This document shows, one piece after another, positions 34,072-42,597 of a stretch of 57,128 bases of DNA; within the stretch, counting starts at the first letter, position 1; every line of letters begins with the position of its first letter. The notes beneath the pieces were generated by a model. That model was not told the origin of the DNA. It searched no databases and worked only from the letters and a program-made list of their open reading frames with translations. The stretch is from a virus. The stretch lies in IMG/VR virus record IMGVR_UViG_3300022752_000082, positions 1 to 57,128 of that record; one strand, 5' to 3'. The position numbers were made by a program, and so were the translations under genes.

Positions 34072-35313
34072 ATGACAAAAAAGACAAAGCGACGACGCGC
34101 GCTCGCCACGGCCGCGGTCCTCGTACTTATCATCGCGGTGGCGCAGCGCGTCGCGCACGCGGATTCGGCTTCTTCGTGGGGGCTTGACCGGATCGACCAG
34201 CGGTCTCTGCCGCTTGACGGCTCGTATATATACGACAAGACCGGATCCGGAGTCACGGCGTACATTGTCGACAGCGGGATCAACTCGTCGCACCTAGAGT
34301 TCTCTGGGCGCATCGGGCAGGGCACCTCGTTCATCAACGACGGCCGCGGCACCGAAGACTGCCACGGACACGGCACGCATGTCGCCGGGACACTCGGTGG
34401 CTCATCATATGGAGTCGCTCGTGGTGTCACATTGGTACCGGTACGCGTCTCTGACTGCGCTGGCTCCGCATGGGCATCGACCATAGCCTCAGGCGTGCGC
34501 TGGGCGACCGAGCATCACCAGCCCGGCGTACCGGCGGTCATGAACGTCAGCGTCAGCGGTCCACTGTCAAACAACCTCAACTGGGCGATCGCAGACGCGG
34601 TCGCCGACGGTATCGTCGTGGTCGTCGCCGCCGGCAACAACAGGGCCGACGCGTGCACGTACTCTCCAGCGTCCGCGACGGCGGCCATCACGGTCGGCGG
34701 CACAGAGTCAAATGACTCGAGGATCTCGATGTCAAACTACGGTTCTTGCGTCGACATCTTTGCTCCGGGCGGCTGGGTTGTCTCGTCGTGGATCGGCGGC
34801 CCGTCTGCCACGCGTACTCTTCGCGGCACGTCGTTCGCGTCTCCGCACGTCGCCGGCGCCGCGGCTCTTATCCTCGGGGTCTCTTCTACGCTGACGCCCG
34901 CACAGGTTACAGAGAGGCTACTTGCGTCTGCGACTCGCGATGTAGTTGTTGACGCGGGCGCCGGGTCGCCAAACCTGCTTCTTTACGTCGACAGGCAGCC
35001 GCCGGTTTCTTCTACGACCGTAGCTCAAACGACTACGACTACTACAACTATTCCGCCGATAGCCACAACGACAACAACAACTATCAAGCCAGCCGATCCG
35101 CAGGTCAGCGCCTCACGCGCAGGCAGAGGCTACTACCTGGTCAAGGTCACAGGAGCGCCAAAGAACACAGAGATCGGTGTCAACGCACTCGACGTGTCGC
35201 GCAGGCCGCAACACTCGCTGACGTGGCTTGTCACGACCGACGGCAGCGGAGGCGCGTCGTTTTTTGTCAAGGCAGAACTTTCAAGGTACTCGCTGTCACT
35301 CGTCATCAAGTGA
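34072..35313 (+). CDS. Secreted S8 subtilase
   Basis: 413 aa. Signal peptide (1-30, 'LATAAVLVLIIAVAQRVAHA'), then the catalytic triad Asp67 ('YIVDSGI'), His100 ('GHGTHVAGTLGG') and Ser253 ('GTSFASPHVAGAAALIL'), with oxyanion Asn in 'VAAGNN' (188). No long propeptide. The C-terminus has a Thr-rich linker (about 330-355) and a small beta domain. Closest in motif to proteinase K/aqualysin-type enzymes. ATG lies 6 bases after TATAAT, so leaderless. Unusual in a phage; its neighbour with similar Thr linkers suggests a pair. Confidence 0.9.
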   Translation: MTKKTKRRRALATAAVLVLIIAVAQRVAHADSASSWGLDRIDQRSLPLDGSYIYDKTGSGVTAYIVDSGINSSHLEFSGRIGQGTSFINDGRGTEDCHGHGTHVAGTLGGSSYGVARGVTLVPVRVSDCAGSAWASTIASGVRWATEHHQPGVPAVMNVSVSGPLSNNLNWAIADAVADGIVVVVAAGNNRADACTYSPASATAAITVGGTESNDSRISMSNYGSCVDIFAPGGWVVSSWIGGPSATRTLRGTSFASPHVAGAAALILGVSSTLTPAQVTERLLASATRDVVVDAGAGSPNLLLYVDRQPPVSSTTVAQTTTTTTTIPPIATTTTTTIKPADPQVSASRAGRGYYLVKVTGAPKNTEIGVNALDVSRRPQHSLTWLVTTDGSGGASFFVKAELSRYSLSLVIK

Positions 35314-35375
35314 CTTGAGGTTTCACCGTTTGACAGATTTGTTTGTATAATTGTCTAACACAAAGGAGACATAGC

Positions 35376-35861
35376 ATGTCAACACAGAAGAAAGAAAAGA
35401 AATCAGAGTTGGCAGACTCATACGCAAAAAAGATCAGCCCGTTTGTCGATGACGCTAAAAAAGCGTATGGCTCACGAAGCAAGAACACAGTCGCGCACAA
35501 AGCGAGCAGACGGTACACCGACCTGTGCGTCGAGTACCGCAGCAAGGGTGGCAGCATTCAGCTGCTCGCCGATAAGCTTGGTGTGTCTTACGCGAGCATT
35601 CGTCGGCGCATCGTCACGTCGTCAACCGTCGTTCCGCCGGCGCGCCGCCGAGTAGGCTTGACGGAAGAAACGATCGCAGAGGCTGTCGAGCGCGTGCGCG
35701 TAGCACGAAACAAGGGAAGCGACAGGTATCACGCGCAGCTCGCAAAAGAACGCGAGGCCGGTATCCCGCTGCTCGCCATCGCGAAGGGGCTTGGTATCTC
35801 AAACTCCGCTCCCCTGTACTACGGAGTCCAGCGGTACTACACCACAAAAGCTGCAAAGTGA
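35376..35861 (+). CDS. Helix-turn-helix protein with two HTH-like repeats
   Basis: 161 aa (MSTQKKEKKSELADSYAKKI...). 'EYRSKGGSIQLLADKLGVSYASIRRRI' and 'EREAGIPLLAIAKGLGISNSAPLYYGVQRYY' are two HTH-like units separated by a basic helix. AAGGAGACATAGC site; TTGACA and TATAAT sit upstream but only 10 bases apart. Probable regulator. Confidence 0.7.
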   Translation: MSTQKKEKKSELADSYAKKISPFVDDAKKAYGSRSKNTVAHKASRRYTDLCVEYRSKGGSIQLLADKLGVSYASIRRRIVTSSTVVPPARRRVGLTEETIAEAVERVRVARNKGSDRYHAQLAKEREAGIPLLAIAKGLGISNSAPLYYGVQRYYTTKAAK

Positions 35862-36094
35862 TAACTCACCCAAGCTACGAAGGCCTGTACCACATCTTTA
35901 TCTCGAAGCTTGCGGAAGACAACGTCGACCCAGCGCGAGCAGAAGAAGACGCAAAGCAGGTCTGCGCGGCGCTGTGGAAGCTTTCTCAAACGATTAGGAG
36001 AAGCGACATTCCAAAGACCGTCGCGTTCATGGTCGAACAAGGTGGCGTAGTCGAGCGGCTTCTTTCTAAAAGTAAAGACGAGGAGGCCGCCTGA
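35858..36094 (+). CDS. Hypothetical helical protein
   Basis: 78 aa from GTG, coupled to the previous gene (GTGA). 'EDNVDPARAEEDAKQVCAALWKLSQTI' and 'TVAFMVEQGGVVERLLSKS' helices. Not recognised. Confidence 0.62.
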   Translation: MITHPSYEGLYHIFISKLAEDNVDPARAEEDAKQVCAALWKLSQTIRRSDIPKTVAFMVEQGGVVERLLSKSKDEEAA

Positions 36095-36095
36095 C

Positions 36096-36371
36096 GTGTG
36101 GCTTCGCAAGCGGATGACAAAGGCGATGAAGAAGACGTATCCCGTTGTCATCCGCCAGGCGAGGTACATGGGAGTGTATGAAGGCGGCCTCTGGATCGCG
36201 ACATCGAGCACTCCAGAGATACCTTCGCCTCGGTTTTTTGACTACCTAACAGGCAGCGACGAGGACGCAATCGAGCTGTTTTTGTCGCCGGACGCACGCT
36301 ACATCGGCCGAGGAGACACGCCTAACGAGGCGCTTGACGACCTCATGAGGCGCCTTAGCTCGCTGGACTAG
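36096..36371 (+). CDS. Hypothetical protein
   Basis: 91 aa from GTG. Basic start, then 'PVVIRQARYMGVYEGGLWIATSS' strands and 'DEDAIELFLSPDARYIGRGDTPNEALDDLMRRL'. Resembles small phage DUF domains with a GRGDTP turn. Its stop overlaps the stop of the facing gene. Confidence 0.62.
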   Translation: MWLRKRMTKAMKKTYPVVIRQARYMGVYEGGLWIATSSTPEIPSPRFFDYLTGSDEDAIELFLSPDARYIGRGDTPNEALDDLMRRLSSLD

Positions 36372-36481
36372 TCGTTGAACGCCTCCACGTCGTTGGCGCG
36401 GTCAACCTCTCTCGCAAATGCGATGACGACCCCGGCCGCAAGTGGATAGACCATCAGCGCTGCTGCAAGTAGGGCCTTCAC
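36368..36481 (-). CDS. Single-pass small membrane protein
   Basis: 37 aa from GTG (MKALLAAALMVYPLAAGVVI...), one TM segment plus an acidic tail. GTG overlaps the TAG of the gene before it (TAGTG). Convergent with 36096-36371. Confidence 0.5.
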   Translation of the reverse strand: MKALLAAALMVYPLAAGVVIAFAREVDRANDVEAFND

Positions 36482-36660
36482 TACTTGTCTCCGTACTTTT
36501 TCTTCTCAAATGTTGACAGGCAGTCGGCACACGTTGCAAGGTGCTTGCTCATGTACGAGGTCATCCAAAGAGACGAATCGTGTAGGCCGCACGCGCTGCT
36601 GTACCACGTTGACGCCGCCGTTCCGACACGGATGTGGACAACTGGGTCTTCTTCGTTCAT
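36481..36660 (-). CDS. Small Cys/His protein
   Basis: 59 aa (MNEEDPVVHIRVGTAASTWY...). 'SACGLHDSS' and 'HLATCADCLSTF' give a possible zinc site. ATGA overlap with the ferredoxin gene, so it is the next gene of the reductase operon. Confidence 0.65.
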   Translation of the reverse strand: MNEEDPVVHIRVGTAASTWYSSACGLHDSSLWMTSYMSKHLATCADCLSTFEKKKYGDK

Positions 36661-36917
36661 TGCTCTATAAAGATGCACTCGCCTGGGCAGTCTTCCGCGG
36701 CTTGAATCACGTCGTCAAGCATTGACTCTGGAAAGTCTGCTGTCTCAGTCATCTTGAGCTTTGGCTCTGAACCTTTTCTGTCTGGACCAAAGAGGTTTGG
36801 CCACGCCGGATCTTTGACATACGCGAGGCCGTCAGTGTGCATCGCAAACACGTCGGGTGCAAGTTCTGCGCAAAGCCCGTCGCCTGTGCAAAGATCTTGG
36901 TCAATCCAAACTTTCAT
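36657..36917 (-). CDS. Ferredoxin (3Fe-4S/4Fe-4S single-cluster type)
   Basis: 86 aa. 'DQDLCTGDGLCAELAPDVFAM' has Cys10 and Cys16 with Asp13 where the central Cys usually lies, and 'AAEDCPGECIFIE' has Cys77-Pro and Cys81. This is the actinobacterial 3Fe-4S ferredoxin pattern that commonly serves P450s or other oxygenases. It starts 3 bases after the oxygenase stop, so the two are co-expressed. Confidence 0.85.
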   Translation of the reverse strand: MKVWIDQDLCTGDGLCAELAPDVFAMHTDGLAYVKDPAWPNLFGPDRKGSEPKLKMTETADFPESMLDDVIQAAEDCPGECIFIEQ

Positions 36918-36920
36918 GAG

Positions 36921-37718
36921 CTAGCGATTATCGCCAAACTTTTCGGTTGTGATGACTCCGCGGCTGTACTCACTGGGGGGAGGAAGCTCTTTGCGCACTA
37001 ACGCGCGCAGCAGCCAGCGGTCTGTCCCGTCGTACCTAGGAGTAAACGAGTACCTGCCGTGGACAGACGTGTTGTTGTCAATGATTAAGACATCTCCCGC
37101 CTTAAGGATAACTTCTCGAACCGACTCTTCAACCGCTTCTTCAAGCCGCCTAAGCGCGTCGTCCGCGCTCGCGTCAACGCCGGTCATTAGGTCTTCGTCA
37201 TATGTCATCGTAAACTTTCCGTCCGGCGCTTGCTTTAAGACTGGCAGCGCAACATACTGGTCTTCTTCTCCTCCGGTCCGAAAGCTTTTGTCTACTGATG
37301 TGATAAACTTTGGTTTAAGTAGCGTCTCTACGGTTACCGGCTGGAGTCGCGCCACAATGTCGTCTACGGTTGCGTAGGTCGTACCGGCGGCTGGATCTCC
37401 TCGCAGGCAAAGTAAGACAACATAGTCTGGCTTATAGGGATGGAAAGCAGTCTCCGTGTGCAGCGCAAGCCTAGTTGTCGATGATCCAGAGATCTGCTCC
37501 GATTCGTGTTCTTTCTTTGGAAAGACATGTTGTATCATGCGCCCTTCTTGCTCCTGCTTATAGGCGACAATATGACCAAGCTTTACCGCTTCTGTAACCA
37601 GCTCGCGGATTGGCACGCTAAGTTGACTTGCGTCTATGTCATCATTTGACAGAGGCGTCGGAGGTATATTTTCGACGTAGGGCGGAACGGTCAACCAGGT
37701 CTTATGCCGAGTTCCCAT
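36921..37718 (-). CDS. Fe(II)/2-oxoglutarate oxygenase, clavaminate-synthase-like
   Basis: 265 aa. 'LALHTETAFHPYKPDYVVLL' holds the H-x-E metal pair (His87, Glu89), and 'NNTSVHGRYSFTPRYDGTDRWLLR' holds the distal His220 and the 2-oxoglutarate-binding Arg. These blocks are characteristic of the clavaminate synthase/AsnO/VioC branch, which hydroxylates free or peptidyl amino acids such as Asn and Arg. Substrate here unknown. A TATAAT with a cassette-like box overlaps the stop of the reductase gene upstream. Confidence 0.85.
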   Translation of the reverse strand: MGTRHKTWLTVPPYVENIPPTPLSNDDIDASQLSVPIRELVTEAVKLGHIVAYKQEQEGRMIQHVFPKKEHESEQISGSSTTRLALHTETAFHPYKPDYVVLLCLRGDPAAGTTYATVDDIVARLQPVTVETLLKPKFITSVDKSFRTGGEEDQYVALPVLKQAPDGKFTMTYDEDLMTGVDASADDALRRLEEAVEESVREVILKAGDVLIIDNNTSVHGRYSFTPRYDGTDRWLLRALVRKELPPPSEYSRGVITTEKFGDNR

Positions 37719-37722
37719 AGGT

Positions 37723-37741
37723 ATCTAATTATACCTTTTAG
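37723..37741 (-). promoter_or_regulatory. Cassette-like promoter before the oxygenase
   Basis: Read leftward: ACTAAAAGG directly followed by TATAATTAGATACCT and ATG. The TAA of the reductase stop forms part of the box. It differs from the family by two missing bases between box and -10. Confidence 0.5.
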
Positions 37742-39795
37742 TTTGTTTTTACGCTGTCCTTTACAAACTTAATCTCGCAGGCGTCAGTCGTGCAGTACCT
37801 CTCGCCGATCGCGTCCGCGGCCATTCCAGCGTAGACACCGGCAAGGTCGACAAGGAACAACTTGCTCACCGCGGCCGTATACTCGTCTTCAGTGATCTGC
37901 GTGTACGGCATCTGTGGGTATGTCTCGTTGCCACTTGGCAAGAACGACACCGTCTTGAGCTGCCCGTCATACATGTGCAAAACGGTCCCAACGTGCTGAG
38001 CCTCTGTGTCACGGTCAAACGAGATGGTGACTGACACCGAGTTGTCAGACCAATGCCGCTGAGCCGTAGCGGCTAGCGACATTTTTTCGAAGATCGTGAC
38101 GTCTTTCTCGGAGCGACGCGCTTCAGACTTGACTGGGAAGAAGACGACCGATGTTGAGTCCGGCGACTCCGAGGCTTGTTCAACCCGGTATCCGGCCATC
38201 TTGAAGAGAGGCAGCATCGGATCTTCATTCGAGAATCTAATAGCACGAAGGAAGAACTGTCCACCTGGTGTCCAGTGTACGCCTGGCGACTCACCCGCGA
38301 GTATCGATACCGTTCCCGACGGCTTTACCGTGGTCATCTTGATTGACTCACGGATGCCAAGCCACTCGGAGTAGACTGTGTCGTACCCCTTGACGGTCTC
38401 GTACCCCGCGTCCATCCAGTCACGCAGCGTTGGCAGGCCGTGGACATCAGCAAAGTTTGCGACTCCTGACATCGAGGTTCCGATCCTGCGGTTCCTCTGC
38501 ATGATGGCGTTTGTCTCTTCCCAGTGTGTCGGAAGCAGCGTTACGGTCTTAGCGTACAAGTATGCAAACTTCAGCGTGCGCCTGTAGTCCTCGATATCCG
38601 TGTGCCTGTTGAGGTATGTCTCGACAAGCGTGCAGCACTCGTATGACTCGAGCGACTGCTCGGCGCATGGGTTGTACCCAGCAACACGCCAATCTTTGTT
38701 GTTTACCGGATCCGCAAGCCGGCCATATTTACGGCTAACGTCAAGCCAAATAACACCGGGCTCTCCATTCAACGCAATGCCATCAATGATCTTTGACAGG
38801 TTGGCTCCAACAGCTGCCTCAACTGAGTTGTTAGACATCCACCCCCACCCAGGCGACTTGGGATCATACGAGTTTCTTTCTGGAAACCTGGCAGGATTTT
38901 TAAGGTCGAGAAACTCTTCATCATCAATACGGCCAAGTAGCAACTCGGCAGATCGCCTGACGTTGCCAGACACCACGCACACACCGATCAGGTTGCCGAT
39001 GTCAGCGACGTCCCGCCGGGTAAGTTTTTGTCCAGCCCGGTCTGCAAAGATGCGGCGGATGTGCGTGTGCAACTTGAGCAGCGGTTCATGCCCCGCCGCA
39101 GTTCCACCAAATGTCTTGATTGGCGTCCCAGACGGACGGATCTTAGCATAGTCAAAGACAAGTTTTCGCTGCTCTGGACGCAGGTAGGAGTTGATCAGCA
39201 TCGCGACTGATTCGACCCACCCCTCTCTTGTGTCAGGAATCTCGTACACAAATGGCTCGGTTGGCTCAGCCGGTTCGTAGATTGTAAAGTCTTTGTCAGC
39301 GCCTTTGTCGTCAAAGCCGACGCCGACGCCAAGCATCGACGCCTCCATCAAAAAGGCAAACGGCTTTGCCGGGTTAACTTTGGTCATCTCTCCAGTAGAG
39401 ACAAACGCGCAATTTTGAAGAGCGGCCGAGTTTTTTAGCTCGTTTACAAGCGGTGTGCCCATGACCCATAGCCCGCGTCCCGGCGGTGTCCACTTGAGGT
39501 TGAACATGCGATCAAACGCCTCGCGCGCCGAAGCCTGCCCTTTTGCGTCATTCCACGGCAGACGGCTTGACCTGCAGTGGTCTTTTTGCAATGAATACAT
39601 CCCGTTGATGACGCGCTCGCAGACGTCAACCCACGTCTCTTTTGTCCCGTCATCTTTAAGCCGTGAATACGTTCGCAAGAACGTGATCTCTCCGACGCTG
39701 TTGCCTCCTGCGTCGCGGTATCCAAAAGGAGGCTGCTTGTCACGGTATGACGCGACAAATTCTTCGCTTAGCTTGAATGAAAACTGCACTGGCAT
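37738..39795 (-). CDS. Adenosylcobalamin-dependent ribonucleoside-triphosphate reductase (class II)
   Basis: 685 aa, monomeric class II type. 'LQNCAFVST' gives the first active-site Cys, 'YNPCAEQSLESYECC' the thiyl-radical Cys, Glu and second redox Cys, and the tail 'YCTTDACEIKF' is the C-terminal redox pair. It makes dNTPs from NTPs for phage DNA synthesis and requires B12. Start has a GTGGAGAG ribosome site. Confidence 0.93.
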   Translation of the reverse strand: MPVQFSFKLSEEFVASYRDKQPPFGYRDAGGNSVGEITFLRTYSRLKDDGTKETWVDVCERVINGMYSLQKDHCRSSRLPWNDAKGQASAREAFDRMFNLKWTPPGRGLWVMGTPLVNELKNSAALQNCAFVSTGEMTKVNPAKPFAFLMEASMLGVGVGFDDKGADKDFTIYEPAEPTEPFVYEIPDTREGWVESVAMLINSYLRPEQRKLVFDYAKIRPSGTPIKTFGGTAAGHEPLLKLHTHIRRIFADRAGQKLTRRDVADIGNLIGVCVVSGNVRRSAELLLGRIDDEEFLDLKNPARFPERNSYDPKSPGWGWMSNNSVEAAVGANLSKIIDGIALNGEPGVIWLDVSRKYGRLADPVNNKDWRVAGYNPCAEQSLESYECCTLVETYLNRHTDIEDYRRTLKFAYLYAKTVTLLPTHWEETNAIMQRNRRIGTSMSGVANFADVHGLPTLRDWMDAGYETVKGYDTVYSEWLGIRESIKMTTVKPSGTVSILAGESPGVHWTPGGQFFLRAIRFSNEDPMLPLFKMAGYRVEQASESPDSTSVVFFPVKSEARRSEKDVTIFEKMSLAATAQRHWSDNSVSVTISFDRDTEAQHVGTVLHMYDGQLKTVSFLPSGNETYPQMPYTQITEDEYTAAVSKLFLVDLAGVYAGMAADAIGERYCTTDACEIKFVKDSVKTN

Positions 39796-39826
39796 AGACT
39801 CTCCACTAGTTGCGGCTGGAAGGTCT

Positions 39827-40048
39827 CTATCTTACTATTTGTTCGTAGATCTCAGCGCATTCTGGGCACACAGGGTACTTTGATCCGTCACGCGACGGTA
39901 CCCATATTTTGCCGCAGAGAGCCATGATCGGGACGCCGTTTACAAACGCTTCCATGATGTCGTTTTCATCGGCGTAGTGAGCGAAGAGGTCGTGGTCTCC
40001 GTTGGTCGTATCGACCGTGATCTCTTTTTTTGTATCACTAGATGACAT
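39827..40048 (-). CDS. DUF3039 family protein
   Basis: 73 aa. 'DLFAHYADENDIMEAFVNGVPIMALCGKIWVPSRDGSKYPVCPECAEIYEQI' matches actinobacterial DUF3039 nearly block for block, including the CGKxWVPSRD and VCPxC elements. Function unknown; likely zinc-binding. Sits between the glycosylase and reductase genes. Confidence 0.8.
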   Translation of the reverse strand: MSSSDTKKEITVDTTNGDHDLFAHYADENDIMEAFVNGVPIMALCGKIWVPSRDGSKYPVCPECAEIYEQIVR

Positions 40049-40057
40049 GAGGCTACA

Positions 40058-40846
40058 CTAACTCTGGCAGCTTGGGCACCAATATAGCGTTCGCCCAGCT
40101 AGTGGAGCTTGCTGAACTCTCGACCGGCAGATTCGGCAACTCTCTTCACTGCGCTTATACACATATGAAAAATGCGCGCAGCCGTGCAGCCTCACCTCGT
40201 CACCGTACAGGTGGTTTTTTGCCACGGTGCGGATCTTCCCGTCGCGGGACCCGTCGCGCAGCAGGGCGCGAGACAGGTCCCAGATCTCTGAGAACTCGGC
40301 CTCAGTCGTCTCTTTGCCGGGAGTGAACGGCATTGTCTTTGTCATAAACAAGATCTCAGCCCTATAGACGTTTCCGATCCCAGCGATGACCGACTGGTCC
40401 ATCACCAGCGCCGCGATAGGCTTGCTGCTTTTTTTGAGCTTCACCCACGCACGATCAGGGTCTGAGTCAGCGTGTATCGGGTCCGGCCCAAGTGACAGCT
40501 TCTTGTCTTCAACCTGTTCGTCGGTCCAGAGCTGGCACGCTGTCGGCGCGATGAGGTTTGCCGCCGTACCGTTGCCCTCAATCCGCATGCGCGTCGACTC
40601 AGTCGCCGGGTCACCGTCAAAGTAGAGCCAGCCGTAAAGCCCGAGGTGGATGTGCACGTTCTTGTCGTCACCAAAGTGCAAGAACAGGTGCTTGCCGTGC
40701 GCCGTCACGCTTTCAAGTGTCTTGTCGTTCAGCGCGTCTGCCTCGGCTTGAAAGCGCCCCTGCGGCGACGCGACCTTCACCTTCTCACCGACAAGCGTCT
40801 CCTCAAAGACGTTGGCTAGGTGCCGTATACTGTGTCCTTCTGGCAT
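40058..40846 (-). CDS. Fpg/Nei-family DNA glycosylase (endonuclease VIII-like)
   Basis: 262 aa. Starts MPEGHSIRHLA with the catalytic Pro2 and Glu3 typical of Nei; 'VIAGIGNVYRAEILF' is the H2TH region; the end 'ESCRICRSRVQQAPLAGRTLYWCPSCQ' is the C4 zinc finger. Excises oxidised bases and nicks the strand. First gene of the leftward operon, 10 bases before DUF3039. Confidence 0.92.
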   Translation of the reverse strand: MPEGHSIRHLANVFEETLVGEKVKVASPQGRFQAEADALNDKTLESVTAHGKHLFLHFGDDKNVHIHLGLYGWLYFDGDPATESTRMRIEGNGTAANLIAPTACQLWTDEQVEDKKLSLGPDPIHADSDPDRAWVKLKKSSKPIAALVMDQSVIAGIGNVYRAEILFMTKTMPFTPGKETTEAEFSEIWDLSRALLRDGSRDGKIRTVAKNHLYGDEVRLHGCAHFSYVYKRSEESCRICRSRVQQAPLAGRTLYWCPSCQS

Positions 40847-41000
40847 GCGTCTCTAGTATCCTATCCTCCCTCCGCCTCCTCCGCTAGGAAGATGAAGACA
40901 ATAGCCGCCGCTGAAAAACTCGGCTTTCGCGCCTCGCTCGTCGATTTAAGATCTTTGAAGCACACGCCACGAGTACTTAAGACTGGACGGACCTCTTTCT
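40847..41000. promoter_or_regulatory. Divergent intergenic region
   Basis: 154 bases between the leftward glycosylase operon and the rightward lysis cassette. GATACT about 8 bases before the glycosylase ATG may be its -10, making a near-leaderless start. A rightward promoter is not clear to the eye. Confidence 0.4.
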
Positions 41001-41279
41001 ATGGCACAGATCAAAAACATCATCCTGCGGATCGTCGCGACGTTCGCGGCGTCGGGCCTCGGCGTCATCGGCGCCGGGACGATCGCTGGAGTTCCGCTCT
41101 GGCAGGCGATCTTCATGGCGGGCATCGGCGGAGTCGCGACGGTCGTCGAGGGGCTGTCTCGTGCGTTCTTGAACGACGGCAAGCTTAGCCTCGATGAGAT
41201 CAACGCGGTGTTTGATAAGGTCGGCAAGCAGAAGCACGATGACGCAGCCTCAACGCAAGAAGAGGCTCCGGCGCAATGA
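41001..41279 (+). CDS. Putative holin
   Basis: 92 aa. 'IILRIVATFAASGLGVIGAGTIAGVPLWQAIFMAGIGGVATVVEGL' contains two TM segments, followed by a polar tail with 'LSLDEINAVFDKVG'. This is the usual layout of actinophage r1t-like holins. ATGA overlap with the lipoprotein gene and an endolysin 0.5 kb downstream support the call. Confidence 0.7.
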   Translation: MAQIKNIILRIVATFAASGLGVIGAGTIAGVPLWQAIFMAGIGGVATVVEGLSRAFLNDGKLSLDEINAVFDKVGKQKHDDAASTQEEAPAQ

Positions 41280-41467
41280 GGCTTGCGGCTCTTCTCGCAT
41301 TTGCGCTCGCGCTGTCGAGCTGCGGCTACCAGGGAAGCTACCGCTATGAGTGCCAAGATCCGGCAAACTGGGAGGTGCCGGAGTGCAACCCGCCGCTCTG
41401 CAAGGTCGACGGAGCGTGCTCAAAAGACCTAATCGGCTTTGATCCAGAGGAGGACTCGCAGCCATGA
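41276..41467 (+). CDS. Small lipoprotein
   Basis: 63 aa. 'LAALLAFALALSSCGYQGS' is a signal peptide with lipobox LSSC; mature part has several Cys (ECQDP, ECNPPLCKVDGACSK). Phage lysis cassettes often include such proteins (spanin-like in Gram-negatives); in an actinobacterial host its role is unclear. Confidence 0.75.
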   Translation: MRLAALLAFALALSSCGYQGSYRYECQDPANWEVPECNPPLCKVDGACSKDLIGFDPEEDSQP

Positions 41468-41757
41468 ACAAGCGCTACACGGCCGAAGAACTTGACGCAC
41501 GACTTAAGTTTGTCGTTGGGTGCATCCTCGGCGGAGTCCTGACGATCACAACGATCGGCGTCTTGTACGCACTTGTCTTTGTGGCCCAGCCAATCGGCGC
41601 ACAGGCCGAGAACGACAAGATGTTCTTTGGCGTGCTCTCGTCCATCGCGACATTCATCACCGGGACGCTCGCTGGCCTGATGATCTCGACCGGCCGCAAC
41701 AAGGAAGAAGAACCAAGTGACAACTCACAACCCCAAACACAGGAAGAAAGCGAGTAA
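41464..41757 (+). CDS. Membrane protein, second holin candidate
   Basis: 97 aa. TM segments at about 15-38 ('FVVGCILGGVLTITTIGVLYALVFVAQ') and 52-72 ('FGVLSSIATFITGTLAGLMIS'), acidic Gln-rich tail. ATGA overlaps upstream; the endolysin follows after 6 bases. Confidence 0.7.
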   Translation: MNKRYTAEELDARLKFVVGCILGGVLTITTIGVLYALVFVAQPIGAQAENDKMFFGVLSSIATFITGTLAGLMISTGRNKEEEPSDNSQPQTQEESE

Positions 41758-41763
41758 TAAGTC

Positions 41764-42597
41764 ATGGCTAGCAAGGTCGAGTGGGACTACATCGTAAAGG
41801 TCACTGCGCCAAAGGACCTCACGGGCGTCAAGCCCGGGCAGCTTCCAGACAGCCTCTTGCGCCCGATCCCAGGCGGCGGTAAGCTGCACTGGCTCGCCGC
41901 ACAGGCCTGGCTCGCGATGGTCGCCAAGGCGAAGGCTGACGGCATCGAGCTGAAGCCAGTCTCGGCTGGCGACACCTACCGCGACTACGAGAGCCAGAAG
42001 CGCGGCTTTCTGTCGCGCTACACGACGACGCCGATCGCTGGCGCATCGACACGGACATTCGAGGGCCAGAAGTGGTACCTCAAGAAGGGCAACGCGCCGA
42101 TGGCCGCCCCTGGCTCAAGCAACCACAACCTCGGCATTGCTGTCGACGTGCACACGGCCGCCGAGGCAAAGCGCCTCAAGTGGCTGGTCGCAAACGTCAA
42201 GGACTTCGGTTTCTCGTGGGAGGTCGTGCCGCAGGAGCCGTGGCACCTCCGCTACGTCACAGGCGACAACGTCCCCGCCGCCGTGCAAGAGTGGGTGGCC
42301 GCTAACGGCGCGCCTGCCGCCGCTCCAGCGGCAAAGAAGGCCGCTCCTGCACCGGCACCGGCGCAAGATGCTCCAAAAGACGACGGTGGCGACCTCAACC
42401 CCGGAGACAGCGGCCCGCGAGTCGCGGCGCTTCAGGCGGCGCTCAAGGAGAAAGGCCACTACCAAGGAGACGCAAGCGGGCAGTTTGACGACGCGACCGG
42501 GGAGGCCGTCAAGGCGTTCAAGGCCGCTAACGGGCTCGCGGCGGACACCAAGGCGGGCGGAAAGGTACTTGACCTGCTCGGAGTGCCGAAGGCATGA
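41764..42597 (+). CDS. Endolysin: M15 (VanY-like) peptidase plus PG-binding domain
   Basis: 277 aa. 'SSNHNLGIAVDVH' (His121, Asp128) and 'EPWHLRY' (His161) are the M15 zinc ligands. An Ala/Pro/Lys linker (175-200) leads to PG_binding_1 ('GPRVAALQAALKEKGHYQGD...ATGEAVKAFKAANGL'). It should hydrolyse peptide bonds in host peptidoglycan. ATGA overlap with the next gene. Confidence 0.88.
   Translation: MASKVEWDYIVKVTAPKDLTGVKPGQLPDSLLRPIPGGGKLHWLAAQAWLAMVAKAKADGIELKPVSAGDTYRDYESQKRGFLSRYTTTPIAGASTRTFEGQKWYLKKGNAPMAAPGSSNHNLGIAVDVHTAAEAKRLKWLVANVKDFGFSWEVVPQEPWHLRYVTGDNVPAAVQEWVAANGAPAAAPAAKKAAPAPAPAQDAPKDDGGDLNPGDSGPRVAALQAALKEKGHYQGDASGQFDDATGEAVKAFKAANGLAADTKAGGKVLDLLGVPKA

Noticed and set aside
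35331-35353. TTGACA and TATAAT as a classical promoter before 35376
   Set aside because: Spacing is only 10 bases, too short for -35/-10 contact; TATAAT alone may still function.
36065-36075. TTCTAAAAGT on the + strand at the end of 35858-36094
   Set aside because: No TATAAT follows; it reads AAAGAC instead, so it is a chance match to the box.
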